Source of the DNA: JAIBAI01 sp044238875
Lineage (GTDB): Bacteria > Bacteroidota > Bacteroidia > M30B66
Reading direction: 5' to 3'
NCBI GenBank assembly: GCA_044238875.1
Contig: JBIICM010000101.1
Location: 1-8,869, forward strand
DNA length: 8,869 nucleotides
A program made the position numbers and the translations under genes. This document shows positions 7,431 through 8,869 of the stretch, in pieces. Numbering within the stretch: the first letter of the stretch is position 1; each line of letters begins with the position of its first letter. The notes under the pieces are model-generated. The model was not told the origin of the DNA and searched no databases. It saw only the letters and a program-made list of their open reading frames with translations.

Positions 7431-7790
7431 ATGAATAACAAAGTATTCTGCCTCACACTTGATTTAAAATCCGATCCCGAATTAATCGCCCTTTATGAAG
7501 CTTATCACCGGCCCGATACCATTTGGCCTGAAATAGTTGCCGGAGTAAAGGCCGTCGGCATTCTGAAGATGGATATTTACAGGGCATCCACGCGACTGGT
7601 AATGGTGCTTGAAACCGAAGAAGATTTCGATCTGCAGCGTGATTTCAATCGCATGAGCACACTACCGCGCCAAAAAGAGTGGGCCGATCTCATGGGTCGT
7701 TTTCAACAGGTACCTGACTTTGCGAAACCCGGAGAGCACTGGGTACTGATGGATAAAATTTTTGATTTGAATGCTGCTGATAAGCCCTGA
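7431..7790 (+). CDS. L-rhamnose/L-fucose mutarotase family protein (RhaM-like)
   Basis: The 119-residue product is similar to the L-rhamnose mutarotase family (PF05336, COG3254), small ferredoxin-fold proteins that interconvert alpha and beta anomers of 6-deoxy sugars. Recognisable parts are the histidine and WPE of HRPDTIWPEI (26-36), GILKMDIYRASTRLVMVLET (43-62) and QKEWADLMGRFQQVP (81-95). H26 corresponds to the catalytic histidine of E. coli RhaM. The position of its catalytic tyrosine appears to be M47 here, judged by eye from remembered sequence. The chosen ATG at 7431 gives the family length (about 105-120); the frame is open further upstream, but that would overlap the FAH gene and add unrelated residues. 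It lies 67 bp behind the FAH gene, most likely in the same operon. COG3254 members have been linked to L-fucose catabolism as fucose mutarotases. The TGA stop is inside a 19-bp dispersed repeat. Confidence 0.82.
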   Translation: MNNKVFCLTLDLKSDPELIALYEAYHRPDTIWPEIVAGVKAVGILKMDIYRASTRLVMVLETEEDFDLQRDFNRMSTLPRQKEWADLMGRFQQVPDFAKPGEHWVLMDKIFDLNAADKP

Positions 7791-7803
7791 GCTTGTCGAA
7801 GGG
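7785..7803. repeat. Short dispersed repeat overlapping a stop codon
   Basis: The 19-bp sequence CCCTGAGCTTGTCGAAGGG (complement CCCTTCGACAAGCTCAGGG) is a short element I recognise as recurring in intergenic DNA of many environmental bacterial genomes. It has CCCT/AGGG ends. Its TGA (7788-7790) is the stop codon of the mutarotase-like gene. Only one copy is in this window, so the repeat identity rests on recognition. Confidence 0.6.
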
Positions 7804-7813
7804 TAGTTGGTTG

Positions 7814-7835
7814 GAAAGTTGAAAGTTTGAAAGGT
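7814..7835. repeat. Three tandem GAAAGTT-like heptamers
   Basis: GAAAGTT at 7814-7820 and 7821-7827, then after one T a variant GAAAGGT at 7829-7835. It sits directly behind the 19-bp repeat. Function is unknown. Confidence 0.5.
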
Positions 7836-7841
7836 ACTGTA

Positions 7842-7871
7842 GCGCCGAATAGCAGAGGCGCATAATTGCGC
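7842..7871. repeat. Two overlapping GC-rich hairpins
   Basis: GCGCC (7842-7846) pairs with GGCGC (7857-7861) across a 10-nt loop. Overlapping it, GCGCA (7858-7862) pairs with TGCGC (7867-7871) across the loop TAAT. The two pairings exclude each other. There is no T-run, so this is not a standard intrinsic terminator. Confidence 0.4.
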
Positions 7872-7950
7872 GACTTTACAACGTTTACAACAGGCAAACG
7901 ATTTTTGGATTTGGCCAATGCAATGCCATACAGAACAATGCTACCGCCAG

Positions 7951-7973
7951 CGGGATTCATACCCGGAATCCCG
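7951..7973. terminator. Perfect 8-bp inverted repeat, possible transcript end
   Basis: CGGGATTC (7951-7958) and GAATCCCG (7966-7973) form a perfect 8-bp stem with a 7-nt loop. It begins about 14 nt beyond the stop codon of the minus-strand membrane protein gene and lies between two converging transcripts. A T-run is absent on both sides, so termination is only a possibility. Confidence 0.35.
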
Positions 7974-7986
7974 GTTCATGCTTCAT

Positions 7987-8484
7987 CTAATCCTCTTCGT
8001 TTTCCGGATGGTTTTGGTTTAGAATTGCGGGAAATTCTGTGCTATTTGTCCTTATTTCTGTATGTCTTATTTCGCCGCCTGTCGTTCCTGTTTCCCTGCC
8101 GAAAAAGATCACTACAAATGCGTAAATCAATATGGCGATGTTTGTGCCGTGTGAAAATGATTTTTGTTTTATGCTTGCCCAAAGCCCAAATAAGGAGAGC
8201 CCTCCTAAAATATAAGTCAGCATGGAAAAACGCTCTGCCGCCTCTTCATGAATTTCAATATGGTTTTCAGTTACACCGTTGATATTTTCAACCACTTCTT
8301 CTGCACCTTCACCGCTTGTCATGGCAGCAATTGCAGTAATCATACCAATGAAGAAGATTAAGTAAGCGGTTCGTTTTACATCCTGTGATTTAAAAATCAA
8401 TCCTGTAAGCATAACGATAATACCCACCAAAGGAAAAATGATGGGTAAATGATTTACCACCAGATGAAAATGTGCTCCGTTCAT
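7987..8484 (-). CDS. Four-helix membrane protein, DUF2231-like
   Basis: The 165-residue product has four predicted membrane helices at about residues 11-31, 38-55, 86-104 and 113-129. Conserved-looking motifs are MNGAHFHLVVNHLPI at the start, SGEGAEEVVENINGV (57-71), ENHIEIHEEAAERF (73-86) between helices two and three, and GTTGGEIRHTEI (132-143) after the last helix. This arrangement resembles the DUF2231-type membrane proteins of Bacteroidota, for which heme or metal binding has been suggested; histidines at 5, 7, 12, 75, 79 and 141 could serve as ligands (inference). The tail is acidic and probably soluble. The ATG at 8482-8484 begins exactly at the conserved MNGAH. It is convergent with the sugar operon and is preceded by a good promoter at 8517-8549. 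No biochemical function can be assigned from sequence. Confidence 0.78.
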   Translation of the reverse strand: MNGAHFHLVVNHLPIIFPLVGIIVMLTGLIFKSQDVKRTAYLIFFIGMITAIAAMTSGEGAEEVVENINGVTENHIEIHEEAAERFSMLTYILGGLSLFGLWASIKQKSFSHGTNIAILIYAFVVIFFGRETGTTGGEIRHTEIRTNSTEFPAILNQNHPENEED

Positions 8485-8516
8485 GTTTTTTAAATGTTAA
8501 TATTAAACAATGACCC

Positions 8517-8549
8517 CAAAAATATATCCTGCCATGGCAGAGAAACCAA
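8517..8549 (-). promoter_or_regulatory. Predicted promoter of the DUF2231-like gene with palindrome in the spacer
   Basis: Read on the minus strand: TTG (8549-8547), a 22-bp spacer, then TATTTTTG (8524-8517), matching TTG-N(17-23)-TAnnTTTG. The start codon is 32 bp further. The spacer contains the perfect 12-bp palindrome CTGCCATGGCAG at 8529-8540, a possible operator. Confidence 0.5.
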
Positions 8550-8578
8550 TGCAACATATTGCGAAATTATGGTATAAA

Positions 8579-8869
8579 TCATTTGTAAGTCCATACAAGT
8601 TCACCATTTTGTTTATGAATTAAAGTTGCAGTTATCGGATCCCGAACCAACGCTACACGTCTTAATTTAGAACCCGCATTTATTAAGGTAATAATTCCTG
8701 CAATGCTTGCACCCCCTGCAAAATAAAACACTTCTGCCGGTGATCCTGAAACAATTGTCAATGCAGAGATCCCAATTGATGAAAGTAATAAGGCTCCGGT
8801 TGCAATAAGATTATTGCCTGCTTTTGTGAACAATTGGTTTCGCAATGATACGGGCACGAAACTGTTTTC
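8579..8869 (-). CDS. Small two-helix membrane protein, N-terminus possibly outside window
   Basis: The frame is open from the window edge to a TGA at 8579-8581, showing 96 residues. A GTG at 8855-8857 could be the start (92 residues), but the frame continues to the edge without a stop, so the true start may lie outside. Two hydrophobic stretches are visible: NLIATGALLLSSIGISALTIV and a second one, FYFAGGASIAGIITLINAG. A charged C-terminal part follows (KLRRVALVRDPITATLIHKQ), ending GELVWTYK. A topology with two membrane helices and a short cytoplasmic tail is likely. I do not recognise a family. It lies 94 bp upstream of, and on the same strand as, the DUF2231-like gene, which however seems to have its own promoter. 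The role is unknown. Confidence 0.6.
   Translation of the reverse strand, partial: ENSFVPVSLRNQLFTKAGNNLIATGALLLSSIGISALTIVSGSPAEVFYFAGGASIAGIITLINAGSKLRRVALVRDPITATLIHKQNGELVWTYK

Noticed and set aside
7703..7960. Minus-strand open frame of 85 codons containing LRQAQGLS
   Set aside because: That peptide is simply the translation of the 19-bp dispersed repeat; the rest is antisense to the mutarotase-like gene or spacer.
7866..8282. Plus-strand open frame of 138 codons
   Set aside because: It is largely antisense to the DUF2231-like gene, has no domain-like composition and starts inside repeat-rich spacer.
1..8869. tRNA, rRNA, CRISPR, transposase or integrase
   Set aside because: No cloverleaf-like sequence, regularly spaced repeats, or mobile-element protein motif was found on either strand.

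Overview
The window looks like chromosomal DNA of a Bacteroidota (Bacteroidetes) bacterium. The signs are moderate GC, start codons without clear Shine-Dalgarno sequences, promoter-like TTG-N(17-23)-TAnnTTTG elements, and long secreted proteins rich in Gly, Ser, Thr and Asn of the type this phylum exports. No RNA gene, CRISPR array, insertion sequence or integrase was found.

Left part (1-2784): two divergent genes for exported proteins share a 283-bp spacer. The leftward one is cut by the window edge. The rightward one (973-2784) has a signal peptide, beta-rich adhesion-type regions and an internal stretch resembling a module of phage tail proteins. It stops abruptly with no recognisable C-terminal sorting domain.

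Centre (2827-5515, minus strand): a lutABC operon with both gene junctions overlapping as ATGA. It encodes the three-subunit iron-sulfur L-lactate oxidation system (L-lactate to pyruvate).

Centre right (5739-7790, plus strand): divergent from lutA lies a three-gene set: an NAD-type short-chain dehydrogenase, a fumarylacetoacetate-hydrolase-family enzyme and an L-rhamnose-mutarotase-family protein. Together these fit the lower half of the non-phosphorylative oxidative pathway for a 6-deoxy-L-sugar (L-fucose or L-rhamnose). In that route 2-keto-3-deoxy-L-fuconate or -rhamnonate is oxidised to the 2,4-diketo acid and hydrolysed to pyruvate plus L-lactate. LutABC would then turn that L-lactate into a second pyruvate, so the two divergent operons plausibly form one catabolic unit. 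Sugar dehydrogenase, lactonase, dehydratase, transporter and regulator genes are not in the window.

Right part (7791-8869): a short spacer packed with small repeats, including a 19-bp element that supplies the stop codon of the mutarotase-like gene. Then come two minus-strand membrane-protein genes: a four-helix, His-containing protein resembling DUF2231, and a small two-helix protein that runs off the edge.
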